Below, piece by piece: positions 25,529-33,883 of a stretch of DNA of 64,000 nucleotides; the stretch's first letter is position 1; the number at the start of each line of letters is the position of its first letter. The translations under genes and the position numbers were made by a program. The DNA comes from JAFDBW01 sp963825575 (lineage in GTDB: Bacteria; Desulfobacterota; Desulfuromonadia; Desulfuromonadales; BM103): the NCBI GenBank assembly GCA_963825575.1, contig CAWGUB010000033.1:1-64000 (forward strand), written 5' to 3'. The notes under the pieces were generated by a model, which saw only the letters and a program-made list of their open reading frames with translations, was not told the DNA's origin and searched no databases.

Positions 25529-26359
25529 ATGAGCCATAGCGACGAAGAAAAAGATACTGTCTCACGAGCAGACGATTTTCTGCAGATGTTCAAAAAGGGG
25601 GCTGAGTTCACCCAGGACCTGCTCAAGGAAAACGAGCGGTTGAGGTTTCGCATCGTCAAGCTTGAGGAGTCGCTGAAAGAACAAGGCCACGGAATTTCCC
25701 CAGAATCGGCTGACACCCTTGAATTAAAGAAAAAGATCGAAGCGCTGGAACTGGAAAAGGAAGAGATTCTCGGCCGGATCAAGACGGTTGAAGAGGAAAA
25801 CCAAAGTTTTGCGAACCGCTACGTTGAGATTGAAGAAGAAAACAACATGCTCGCCAATCTCTATATTGCGTCCTACCAGTTGCATTCAACATTGGATTTC
25901 AAAGAGGTTTTGCAGATAATCCTGGAAATAGCAATCAATCTGATCGGTGCAGAAGAGTTTGGCGTGTTGCTGCTTGATGAAAAGACCAATCGACTCGAAC
26001 CTGTTGCCAGTGAAGGGATTGAAACCTCCGAACTGCCTTCGATCGCAGTCGGCAAAGGGATTATCGGTGACTCGGTCAAGACCGGCGAAAACTATTTCAT
26101 CGAAACGATGGAGGGTTACCAGCGTGATTTCGAAAAGCCGATCGTTTGCATCCCTTTGAAGATCAAGGAACATGTTATCGGTGTGATCGTGATCTACACG
26201 CTTCTGGTGCAGAAGGACCAGTTTACCAACGTTGACTACGAACTTTTCACCCTGTTGGCCGGCCATGCAGCTACGGCGGTCTTCTCGTCGCGGCTCTACT
26301 CCGATTCAGAGCGTAAGTTGTCGACCATCCAGGGCTTTATTGACTTGTTGACCAAGTAG
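25529..26359 (+). CDS. Coiled-coil and GAF domain protein
   Basis: A 276-residue cytoplasmic protein. Residues 25-105 are strongly helical with heptad-like Leu/Glu/Lys spacing (LLKENERLRFRIVKLEESL, LELKKKIEALELEKEEI). Residues about 110-265 form a GAF domain (YQLHSTLDFKEVLQIILEIA, GVLLLDE, PIVCIPLKIKEHVIGVIVIY). There is no output domain. AGGAG lies before the ATG. It lies 72 bp after cheB and 16 bp before a CheY gene, so it probably belongs to the same operon. The ligand and partner are unknown. Confidence 0.85.
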   Translation: MSHSDEEKDTVSRADDFLQMFKKGAEFTQDLLKENERLRFRIVKLEESLKEQGHGISPESADTLELKKKIEALELEKEEILGRIKTVEEENQSFANRYVEIEEENNMLANLYIASYQLHSTLDFKEVLQIILEIAINLIGAEEFGVLLLDEKTNRLEPVASEGIETSELPSIAVGKGIIGDSVKTGENYFIETMEGYQRDFEKPIVCIPLKIKEHVIGVIVIYTLLVQKDQFTNVDYELFTLLAGHAATAVFSSRLYSDSERKLSTIQGFIDLLTK

Positions 26360-26375
26360 AACGGGGAGAGATTTC

Positions 26376-26750
26376 ATGACTGGCTATAAGGTTCTTGTTG
26401 TTGAAGACTCACCCACCATGCGACAGCTGATTGTTTTTGCCTTGAAGCGGATTCGTGGCTTCCAGATTGTGGAAGCCAATGATGGTGTGGATGGTTTGAA
26501 AAAACTCAGTGCTGACAAGTTTGACCTGATCCTCACTGATATCAATATGCCGATCATGGACGGGTTGAAGCTGGTGAGTATGGTACGCAATGATCCGCAC
26601 TACAAGGACACACCGATTGTCGTAATCACCACTGAAGGGGCAACCGAGGACCGTGAACGGGCCCTTGCTCTGGGTGCCAATGAATACATCACCAAGCCGA
26701 TCCAGACCATGCAGATACTGGAAACGGTTAAAAAATTAATGAATCTTTGA
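26376..26750 (+). CDS. CheY-like single-domain response regulator
   Basis: A 124-residue receiver with complete chemistry: E10-D11, phospho-Asp55 in LTDINMPIMDG, TTEG, and Lys in EYITKPIQ. GGGGAGAG lies before the ATG. It closes the CheA operon and resembles the receiver at 15583-15951. SPTMRQL and TDINMP are typical of true CheY proteins that bind a motor or other effector on phosphorylation. No flagellar gene lies nearby to show the target. Confidence 0.93.
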   Translation: MTGYKVLVVEDSPTMRQLIVFALKRIRGFQIVEANDGVDGLKKLSADKFDLILTDINMPIMDGLKLVSMVRNDPHYKDTPIVVITTEGATEDRERALALGANEYITKPIQTMQILETVKKLMNL

Positions 26751-26780
26751 TTTAATGCCAACGTAAAGCAGGAGGCCAGA

Positions 26781-26999
26781 TTGTCTAAAGAAGAAGCCAT
26801 TGAAGTTGAAGGAAGCGTGATAGAACCTTTGCCCAACGCGATGTTCAAGGTCGAACTCGACAACGGGCATGTTGTCCTGGCACACATCTCCGGCAAGATG
26901 CGCAAGTATTATATCCGGATTTTGCCTGGTGACCGGGTCACAGTTGAACTCTCGCCCTATGATCTGAGCCGCGGCCGTATTACGTATCGCGCCAAGTAA
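26781..26999 (+). CDS. infA: Translation initiation factor IF-1
   Basis: A 72-residue OB-fold protein of the usual IF-1 size. EEAIEVEGSVIEPLPNAMF, VLAHISGKMRKYYIRI and GDRVTVELSPYDLSRGRI are the family sequence. IF-1 binds the 30S A site during initiation. The start is TTG at 26781, preceded by CAGGAGG seven bases upstream, so the rare start codon is offset by a very strong ribosome binding site. It is followed by a hairpin and then leuS. Confidence 0.97.
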   Translation: MSKEEAIEVEGSVIEPLPNAMFKVELDNGHVVLAHISGKMRKYYIRILPGDRVTVELSPYDLSRGRITYRAK

Positions 27000-27059
27000 A
27001 CTGGTTACAGGCGGCCTTTGCAGTCGTGCGATTGCCTGCCGCTATCATGTCCATGAGAT

Positions 27060-27085
27060 AACCGGCTTATGCCGGTTTTCATGTT
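27060..27085 (+). terminator. Likely terminator after infA
   Basis: AACCGGC (27060-27066), loop TTAT, GCCGGTT (27071-27077) form a perfect 7-bp stem followed by TTTTC and a T-containing tail. The T-run is short, so termination may be partial and allow read-through into leuS. Confidence 0.55.
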
Positions 27086-27114
27086 TCAGGTTGTGATGTC
27101 AGTTTGGAGGATGT

Positions 27115-29676
27115 ATGCAGGAACGTTATAACCCTCTGGAAATTGAAAAGGTCTGGCAGGAACGCTGGTCGTCCACCCAGCCCTGGAAGGTATCCGAGGA
27201 TCATGACAAACCGAAATATTATCTTCTGGAGATGTTCCCTTACCCGTCAGGACGGATCCACATGGGGCATGTCCGGAATTACTCGATAGGCGATGTTGTC
27301 GCCCGTTTCAAGCGATTGCAGGGATTCAATGTCCTGCATCCGATGGGCTGGGACGCTTTCGGCATGCCGGCCGAAAATGCGGCGATCCAACATGGCACAC
27401 ACCCCGCGGTCTGGACCCGGGAAAATATTGCGAATATGCGCACCCAGCTCAAGCGCATGGGCCTTTCTTACGACTGGGACAGGGAGTTGGCGACCTGCGA
27501 TGCCGATTATTATCGCTGGGAGCAGCTGATTTTTCTGAGAATGCTGGAGAAGGGGCTGGCTTACAAGAAAAGTGCTGCTGTCAACTGGTGCCCTGAATGT
27601 GAGACGGTCCTGGCAAACGAACAGGTTGAGGATGAATGTTGCTGGCGTTGTGACAACAAGGTCGTGCAGAAAGAACTCGACCAGTGGTTTTTCAAGATCA
27701 CACAGTACGCTGAAGAACTCCTCGAGTGGACCGAACGGATGCCTGGATGGCCGGAATCAGTTCTGACCATGCAGCGCAACTGGATCGGTAAAAGCATCGG
27801 TTGCGAAATTGATTTTTTGGTCCATGGCAGCGAGACAAAGATCCGGGTTTTCACGACTCGTCCTGATACCCTGTTCGGTGCCACTTTCATGAGCCTGGCA
27901 CCGGAGCACCCAATAGCAAAAACCCTCACTGTCCCCGAGCGCTGCCGTGAAGTCGAAGCGTTCATCAGTAAGGTCCAAGCTGTCGATCATGCCCAACGCA
28001 CCAGTGACGATTACGAAAAAGAGGGGGTCTTTACCGGCTCTTATTGCATCAACCCCGTCAACGGGGCGAAGATACCGGTCTTCCTGGGCAATTTCGTCCT
28101 CATGGGTTACGGCACCGGTGCCGTTATGGCGGTTCCCGCACACGACCAGCGTGATTTTGAGTTTGCCCGCAAATATGACCTGCCTGTCCAGGTGGTAATT
28201 CAGCCTGAAGGGGAGGTTCTCGACCCTGCAGAGATGACTGAGGCCTGGACCGGCCCCGGAAGCATGGTCAATTCCGGTGCTTTCGACGGTCTCGATCATG
28301 AAACCGGCAAAGTAAAGATTACTGAATTCCTTGAAGACAGGGGCACCGGTGAAAGCTCTGTCAACTTCAGGATCCGGGACTGGCTGGTCTCCAGGCAGCG
28401 TTATTGGGGAACCCCGATTCCGGTAATCTATTGTGATGATTGCGGCGCCGTTCCGGTGCCAGAACAGGACCTGCCGGTTGAGCTGCCGACTGATATCGAA
28501 TTCAGCGGTGAGGGGGGCAGCCCTCTGGCCAGACTGGAGTCTTTTGTCAATACCCGTTGCCCGAAATGTGGCAAAGATGCGAGACGTGAGACGGATACCT
28601 TTGACACGTTCGTCGAAAGCTCCTGGTATTTCATGCGTTATGCCAGCCCGAAACATGGCTTGATGCCTGTCGATCGTGGTGCTGTCGAATACTGGATGCC
28701 TGTAGATCAGTACATCGGCGGTGTCGAGCATGCTGTCATGCATCTTCTTTACGCCAGATTCTGGACGAAGATCATGCGTGATCTGGGTATGGTCTCTCTC
28801 GATGAGCCATTTGAGAACCTGTTGACCCAGGGGATGGTCTGTATGGAGACCAAGTCCTGCCCGGAACACGGCTGGCTTTACCCGGAAGAGATTGATAACG
28901 GCCTTTGCACCCGTTGCCAGAGTGCTGTTGTCTCCGGTCGTAACGAGAAGATGAGCAAGTCGAAGAAGAATGTTATAGACCCGGATGGCCTGATTAACCG
29001 GTTTGGCGCTGATACGGCGCGCCTCTTTACCCTGTTTGCCTCCCCTCCGGAAAAGGACCTCGAATGGAATGAACAGGGGGTGGAAGGCTGCTTCCGCTTT
29101 CTCAACCGGGTCTGGCGGCTGGTGTACGAGAACCTGCCAATTATCAGAGGCGCTGGTGAAGTAAATGCTGGACAACTTCACTCTGAAGCCAGGGACCTCC
29201 GTCGCCAGGTTCATCGCACGATCAAAAAGGTCACAGAAGACATTGACGGCAGCTTCCATTTCAACACGGCTATTGCTGCAGTCATGGAACTGGTTAACAC
29301 TATCTATGTGTTCCCCGACAAGCAGTCTGCACCGGAAGTTCTGCGTGAGGCAGTTGAGTCCGTGGTCCGTCTCCTTTCTCCATTTGTGCCGCATATATGT
29401 GAGGAGTTATGGCAGAACCTGGGTTATGATGAGTCTCTGGAAAAAAGTCGCTGGCTGACCTGGGATGAAAATGCTCTCGTCGCAGATACCCTGTTGATTG
29501 TTGTTCAGGTTAATGGCAAAGTTCGTGGTAAGGTGACCGTACCGGCAGATGCAGACAAAGGTGCCGTGGAAGCGGCAGCCCTGGCTGATGCGAATGTCGC
29601 CCGATTTACCGAGGGGAAAACCGTTCGCAAAGTCATTGTCGTGCCTGGCCGGCTGGTCAATGTGGTCATAGGGTGA
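27115..29676 (+). CDS. leuS: Leucyl-tRNA synthetase
   Basis: An 853-residue class I aminoacyl-tRNA synthetase charging tRNA-Leu. The HIGH-type motif is PSGRIHMGHVRNYSIGD near residue 45. A zinc-binding cysteine set (NWCPECETVLANEQ), the editing domain (TTRPDTLFGATFM, GTGAVMAVPAHDQRDFEFA) and KMSKSKKNV near 612 are all present. The length is normal. GGAGG lies six bases before the ATG. The stop overlaps the GTG that could begin lptE, giving a leuS-lptE-holA order common in Proteobacteria. Confidence 0.98.
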   Translation: MQERYNPLEIEKVWQERWSSTQPWKVSEDHDKPKYYLLEMFPYPSGRIHMGHVRNYSIGDVVARFKRLQGFNVLHPMGWDAFGMPAENAAIQHGTHPAVWTRENIANMRTQLKRMGLSYDWDRELATCDADYYRWEQLIFLRMLEKGLAYKKSAAVNWCPECETVLANEQVEDECCWRCDNKVVQKELDQWFFKITQYAEELLEWTERMPGWPESVLTMQRNWIGKSIGCEIDFLVHGSETKIRVFTTRPDTLFGATFMSLAPEHPIAKTLTVPERCREVEAFISKVQAVDHAQRTSDDYEKEGVFTGSYCINPVNGAKIPVFLGNFVLMGYGTGAVMAVPAHDQRDFEFARKYDLPVQVVIQPEGEVLDPAEMTEAWTGPGSMVNSGAFDGLDHETGKVKITEFLEDRGTGESSVNFRIRDWLVSRQRYWGTPIPVIYCDDCGAVPVPEQDLPVELPTDIEFSGEGGSPLARLESFVNTRCPKCGKDARRETDTFDTFVESSWYFMRYASPKHGLMPVDRGAVEYWMPVDQYIGGVEHAVMHLLYARFWTKIMRDLGMVSLDEPFENLLTQGMVCMETKSCPEHGWLYPEEIDNGLCTRCQSAVVSGRNEKMSKSKKNVIDPDGLINRFGADTARLFTLFASPPEKDLEWNEQGVEGCFRFLNRVWRLVYENLPIIRGAGEVNAGQLHSEARDLRRQVHRTIKKVTEDIDGSFHFNTAIAAVMELVNTIYVFPDKQSAPEVLREAVESVVRLLSPFVPHICEELWQNLGYDESLEKSRWLTWDENALVADTLLIVVQVNGKVRGKVTVPADADKGAVEAAALADANVARFTEGKTVRKVIVVPGRLVNVVIG

Positions 29677-29681
29677 GAAAA

Positions 29682-30188
29682 ATGCGTATACTGCTGATTC
29701 TGTTGGCCCTGCTTGTTTCAGGATGTGGGTATCATGTGCCCGGCGCATCTGACGCCTGGGTAGGTGGGGATGCGCGGGTCGTATATGTCCAGTTGTTTGA
29801 AAATATGACGGCAGAGCCGTACCTGGATAATTACATGACCGATGCTCTGGTTGAAGAGCTCTCCAGATCAAGGCTTTTTGAACTGACCGAGAATGTCGAC
29901 GCTGCAGAGGTGCTGATTGGCGGGACTGTTGATAGTTTTAGCAGTAGCGCGATATCCTACAGTTCGACGGACACGATTACAGACTACCGTGCAACCATGG
30001 GAATTACTGCTCAGTTAGTCAATAACGGTGACGGCCAGGTCGCGTGGCAGAAAAAAATGCGCCGCAGTGAAGATTACAGTGCAGCCGTCAACAAAAACCT
30101 GCAACTTGAAGGGGAGCGGCTGACCGCGAGACAGGTCGCCAGGCGACTTGCCGAGGATATCCGAGCGCAACTTCTGAACAACTTCTGA
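29682..30188 (+). CDS. lptE: LPS-assembly lipoprotein LptE
   Basis: A 168-residue outer-membrane lipoprotein. It begins with MRILLILLALLVSGCGYH, a lipoprotein signal with the acylated Cys at 15. VYVQLFENMTAEPYLDNYMTDALVEEL is the LptE-type core. LptE plugs the LptD pore for lipopolysaccharide export. ATG 29682 is favoured because AGGGTGAG lies upstream; GTG 29673, overlapping the leuS stop, would add three residues. It lies between leuS and holA, the usual place for lptE. Confidence 0.9.
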   Translation: MRILLILLALLVSGCGYHVPGASDAWVGGDARVVYVQLFENMTAEPYLDNYMTDALVEELSRSRLFELTENVDAAEVLIGGTVDSFSSSAISYSSTDTITDYRATMGITAQLVNNGDGQVAWQKKMRRSEDYSAAVNKNLQLEGERLTARQVARRLAEDIRAQLLNNF

Positions 30189-30202
30189 AGCATCTTCCGA
30201 CA

Positions 30203-31204
30203 ATGTCATTAAAAGAACTGCAAAATATCCTTCAGGCCGGAACTATCCCCGGCCTGATTTTGCTTTATGGGCAGGAAGCCTATTTTGTTGAGAGGGGTAT
30301 GCTGGCGGTCCGGGATGCCGTTGTCGCCCCAGAGAACAGGGATTTCAACCTCACCCAGTTCTATGGCAAGGATTTTACTGTCAATGACGTGGTGGAACAG
30401 GCCAGGACCTTCCCCGTGTTTGCCGAGCGACGTCTCGTGATGATCAGAAACATTCACGAGTCAAGGGCCGATCAGCTGGAAGGCTTGCTGGATTACGTCT
30501 TGGACCCTGTTCCGGAAACCGTTCTACTGTTGACCGCGGAAAAGATAGACGCCCGCCGCAAAATTTTCCAATTATTTAAAAAAAACGGCGTATCGATAGA
30601 GTTTAAAAAGATTTATGAGAACCAGCTTCCTGCTTTCGTTCGTGATCTGGCCAAGTCCAGCAACCTGACCTTGACTGCAGATGCGCTGAAGCTGTTTTGT
30701 AAAAGAGTCGGGACAAACCTGACAGAGGTCCAGGGTGAAATGGAAAAGCTGGCTGGCTACCTTGGCGAACGGGACCTGGCCGAAGAAGCTGATGTTGCAG
30801 CAATCGTCTCGGATACCCGTGTGGAGAGCATTTTCGATTTAACCGACGCGATGGGGAGGGGGGACCGTTCAACGGCCCTGACCTTGTTTGATCGCCTGAT
30901 GGCCGAAGGTCAGGCGCCTTTGATGGTCCTCGCAATGATGACCCGTCATTTCAGACAGATGTGGAAAATCAGTGAGCTGATCTCACAAAAAGTTCCACAG
31001 AGTGAATTCCCCCGCAGGGTTGGAGCCAGCCCGTATTTTCTGAAGGGGTTGATGCAGCAGGCCGCCAGGTTCGATAACCAGCAGTACAGGCATGTGTTTA
31101 ATCGTTTCCTGGAAACGGACCTGGCACTGAAATCGAGTGGCGGAGAACCAAGGATGCAGTTGGAGCAACTGCTTCTCGAAATTTCCGATATGAGTGGTAA
31201 ATAA
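30203..31204 (+). CDS. holA: DNA polymerase III subunit delta
   Basis: A 333-residue protein of the HolA family, the clamp-loader subunit that opens the beta clamp. LILLYGQEAYFVERGMLAV opens the AAA+-like domain. TFPVFAERRLVMIRN, LDYVLDPVPETVLLL and LFKKNGVSIEFKK are typical, and the C-terminal collar domain follows (RVESIFDLTDAMGRGD). Only a weak ribosome binding site is visible. It follows lptE by 14 bp and is convergent with rpsT. Confidence 0.95.
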   Translation: MSLKELQNILQAGTIPGLILLYGQEAYFVERGMLAVRDAVVAPENRDFNLTQFYGKDFTVNDVVEQARTFPVFAERRLVMIRNIHESRADQLEGLLDYVLDPVPETVLLLTAEKIDARRKIFQLFKKNGVSIEFKKIYENQLPAFVRDLAKSSNLTLTADALKLFCKRVGTNLTEVQGEMEKLAGYLGERDLAEEADVAAIVSDTRVESIFDLTDAMGRGDRSTALTLFDRLMAEGQAPLMVLAMMTRHFRQMWKISELISQKVPQSEFPRRVGASPYFLKGLMQQAARFDNQQYRHVFNRFLETDLALKSSGGEPRMQLEQLLLEISDMSGK

Positions 31205-31206
31205 AA

Positions 31207-31236
31207 GGGGGAGACGCTCCTCCAGGAGCGCTCCCC
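31207..31236 (-). terminator. Strong terminator of rpsT
   Basis: Read on the minus strand, GGGGAGCGCTCCT, GG, AGGAGCGTCTCCCC forms a long GC-rich stem with one mismatch and is followed by CTTTTATTT. On the plus strand there is no T-run after the stem, although it may still help to end holA transcription. Confidence 0.75.
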
Positions 31237-31262
31237 ATGATGCGTAAAATTGTCAGAGAAAA

Positions 31263-31535
31263 TCAGTCTGCGGATTCTGTTCCGCTGACCAGTTTTGCCA
31301 GACGGCTGATTTTGCGGCTTGCCGTTGCTTTGTGAATGACGCCCTTTGTCGCCGCCTTGTCAATATAAGGGATGGCTTTTTCCAGCAGGGTTTTTGCCGT
31401 GTCAAGGTCACCATCGGCAATTGCGATGCGAACTTTTTTCACATAACTGCGCATGGTTGAGCGAATATGAGTATTCCGGGCGTTGCGAATCTTGCTTTGA
31501 CGATGTCTTTTCTCTGCGGATTTGTGATTTGCCAC
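31263..31535 (-). CDS. rpsT: 30S ribosomal protein S20
   Basis: A 90-residue highly basic protein. ANHKSAEKRHRQSKIRN, NTHIRSTMRSYVKKV and IDKAATKGVIHKATASRKISR are the S20 signature. The start is GTG with GGAGG seven to eleven bases upstream. It is a single-gene unit with its own sigma-70-type promoter at 31589-31617 and a strong hairpin terminator at 31207-31236. It lies between holA and murJ, as in many relatives. Confidence 0.97.
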   Translation of the reverse strand: MANHKSAEKRHRQSKIRNARNTHIRSTMRSYVKKVRIAIADGDLDTAKTLLEKAIPYIDKAATKGVIHKATASRKISRLAKLVSGTESAD

Positions 31536-31588
31536 TTTTATTCCTCCAGCCTATTTTCTTTGCGTGATTTATTTTCTAAAGCGTCAGT

Positions 31589-31617
31589 TTTATAACATTG
31601 GCAGGAACAACAGTCAA
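31589..31617 (-). promoter_or_regulatory. Sigma-70-type promoter of rpsT
   Basis: On the minus strand, TTGACT (31617-31612), a 17-bp spacer and TATAAA (31594-31589) match the -35 and -10 consensus in five of six positions each. The start of rpsT is about 55 bp downstream. Confidence 0.6.
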
Positions 31618-31724
31618 GATAAAAAGATTCCAATATACAAAAAAATAGTGTTTAATTTAAGCATGTTATGAATATTAAGGGCGGGATTAATGGAAAATAA
31701 TGCATTGTTCTGGGTGTTGATGTC

Positions 31725-33320
31725 GTGTCTGTAGCCAGCGAAGAGAAAAAACATATCTCGAGAGCGACCGGTGTTTTGACCTTGGCGACCACGGCCAGCA
31801 GGATTGCCGGCCTGGTTCGTGACATGGTTGTTGCTGCGATATTCGGCGCGGGAATGGTGACAGATGCGTTTTTCGTCGCGTTCACTATCCCTAACCTGTT
31901 GCGCAGATTCTTTGCCGAGGGTTCTCTGACGGCTGCATTTGTGCCGACCTTTACCGATGTGCTCCACCATGAAGGCACCGATGAAGCGCGCCGGGTTGTT
32001 CGTATCTGTTGGACACTCCTTCTGCTGGTTCTTGCCTGTGTCACGCTGCTTGGGATTATGTCGTCACCCTGGCTGGTCAAGCTGATCGGTTATGGTTTTG
32101 CCGGAACGGCCGGGAAACTGGCCCTGACCGATCTTCTTAATCGGTTGATGTTCCCTTATATCTTCTTCGTCAGCCTGGTCGCGCTCTTTGCCGGTGTACT
32201 GAATGTATCAGGGCATTTCCTCTTGCCGGCCCTCTCTCCGGTACTGTTGAACCTGTCCATGATCGGCGCTGCACTGGTCCTTGCCCCGCGAATGGATGAA
32301 CCGATAACGGCTCTCGCTTATGGCGTACTTCTCGGCGGCGTGATTCAGTTTGCCATGCAGATCCCGGTTTTATACCGCCGTGGATACGATCTGAGGCCGG
32401 ATTTCAACTTCCGCCACAGCGCGGTTATCCGTATCATGAAGTTGATGGTCCCCGGGATCCTCGGGGTGGCTATCTACCAGATCAATGTCGTGGTAACTCG
32501 TTTGATGGCTTCTTTTCTTCAGGAGGGCAGTGTCTCCTGGCTCTATTATGGACAGAGGCTTTTCGAGTTTCCCCAAGGTGTTTTTGTGGTTTCTCTGGCC
32601 CAGGCGGTGTTGCCAACCATGAGTCGGCAGGCTTCGGCTGAGGATCTGGATGGTTTCCGTGAGTCATTGCGGTTCGCTCTGGCTCTGATCATGCTGGTTA
32701 CCATCCCTGCAGCTGTGGGGCTGGTCCTCTGCAACGAGGCAGTATACAGCCTGTTCTTTATGCGCGGGAGCTTTTCCGCGTTCGATGTTTCCCAGTCGGC
32801 TAAAGCTCTGGCCTGGTATGCTCCTGGTCTCCTGTTCGTCGGAATCAGTCGCGTGGCTGTGCCGTGTTTTTATGCCATGAAAGATACCCGTACCCCCGTG
32901 ATAATTTCTTTCTGGACATTGTTGGTCAACGTCGTCGCCGGTCTGCTGTTGATGCAGGTTATGGGGCATGCCGGACTGGCATTAGCCCTGACGATAGCAT
33001 CGGTCTTCAATGCCTTGATCCTCATCGTGCTGCTTGTAAAGAAGCTCGGAAAAGTGGATATTGCCGGGATACTCAACACCATTCTGAAAACTATCCCTGG
33101 ATTGTGTTTTATGAGTATTGTGGTGGCCATGATCCTCGGGCAGGCAGACTGGTTAGCTGTCGGGCCGTTCTTGCCGCGTTTCGCCCTCCTCAGTACCGCG
33201 GTTGTGTCCGGCTGTCTCGTTTATCTGGTCGGTTTACGGATATTCGGGGTCAGAGAGGTTCAGCAGGCCTGGTCAATGATTGGCGGACGTTTGTCGTTTT
33301 CGAAGAAAAGTGAGCTATGA
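31725..33320 (+). CDS. murJ: Lipid II flippase MurJ
   Basis: A 531-residue inner-membrane protein with about 14 hydrophobic segments along its whole length, normal for MurJ (MviN). The N-terminal ISRATGVLTLATTASRIAGL, DAFFVAFTIPNLLRRFFAEG and AFVPTF are the family signature. It moves lipid II across the membrane for peptidoglycan synthesis. The GTG at 31725 has only a weak ribosome binding site. Its stop overlaps the ogt start as ATGA, so the two are translationally coupled. Confidence 0.96.
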   Translation: MSVASEEKKHISRATGVLTLATTASRIAGLVRDMVVAAIFGAGMVTDAFFVAFTIPNLLRRFFAEGSLTAAFVPTFTDVLHHEGTDEARRVVRICWTLLLLVLACVTLLGIMSSPWLVKLIGYGFAGTAGKLALTDLLNRLMFPYIFFVSLVALFAGVLNVSGHFLLPALSPVLLNLSMIGAALVLAPRMDEPITALAYGVLLGGVIQFAMQIPVLYRRGYDLRPDFNFRHSAVIRIMKLMVPGILGVAIYQINVVVTRLMASFLQEGSVSWLYYGQRLFEFPQGVFVVSLAQAVLPTMSRQASAEDLDGFRESLRFALALIMLVTIPAAVGLVLCNEAVYSLFFMRGSFSAFDVSQSAKALAWYAPGLLFVGISRVAVPCFYAMKDTRTPVIISFWTLLVNVVAGLLLMQVMGHAGLALALTIASVFNALILIVLLVKKLGKVDIAGILNTILKTIPGLCFMSIVVAMILGQADWLAVGPFLPRFALLSTAVVSGCLVYLVGLRIFGVREVQQAWSMIGGRLSFSKKSEL

Positions 33321-33829
33321 GAGCGAAACAGTGGCATACGTTATCGTTTGAATACGGCACAGTGGCTCTTGTGGTCAGCGGCAGCCATTTATCCCGGATC
33401 TGTTTCACGCGTTCCTTTGCTGAGTCCGTGCTGGAGGTGCACAGGCATTGTTCTGATGCCAGTCAGAGCTCGCACCCACTGATCAGCGAGGTTTTTGTGC
33501 AGTTGCAGGAATATTTTCAGGGGGCCAGGAGAGCTTTTGATGTCAGGCTCGATAATACCGAATTGTCCTGCTTTGCTCGAAAAGTCCACAAGGCGTTGCT
33601 CGAGGTACCCTATGGCTCGCTGATTTCGTATCTTGATCTGGCCAGGATGGCAGGTTCGCCAGGCGCGGCACGGGCCGTTGGACGGGTCATGTCAACAAAC
33701 CCCTTCCCACTGATCGTGCCTTGCCACCGCGTCGTCAATGCTGATGGTCGCCTGGGGCAGTATTCCGGGGGCTTTGGCAGAGAGACCAAGGCCAGGCTGA
33801 TTGATTTGGAGCGTGGACTCGAATCATAA
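33317..33829 (+). CDS. ogt: Methylated-DNA--protein-cysteine methyltransferase
   Basis: A 170-residue suicide repair protein that takes the methyl group from O6-methylguanine. The active site is IVPCHRVVNADG, with the acceptor Cys near 135. VPYGSLISYLDLARMAGSP holds the DNA-binding helix with the arginine-finger region AARAVGRVM. GGFGRETKARLIDLE ends the family core. The N-terminal domain is short and divergent. It overlaps murJ by four bases (ATGA). Confidence 0.94.
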   Translation: MRAKQWHTLSFEYGTVALVVSGSHLSRICFTRSFAESVLEVHRHCSDASQSSHPLISEVFVQLQEYFQGARRAFDVRLDNTELSCFARKVHKALLEVPYGSLISYLDLARMAGSPGAARAVGRVMSTNPFPLIVPCHRVVNADGRLGQYSGGFGRETKARLIDLERGLES

Positions 33830-33883
33830 CCGTCGCAGGGCCCGGGTATATAATCGCCATCCACACAATGCTATCAGGTGTTT

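Noticed and set aside
27757..29394. Open frame of 545 codons on the minus strand opposite leuS
   Set aside because: It is a shadow of the leuS codon pattern. It has no ribosome binding site, no recognisable motif, and leuS is unmistakable on the plus strand.
33841..33880. TATAAT near 33849 as a promoter of the lipoprotein peptidase gene
   Set aside because: The -10 is perfect, but the position 17 bp upstream has no -35-like hexamer, so it was not listed.
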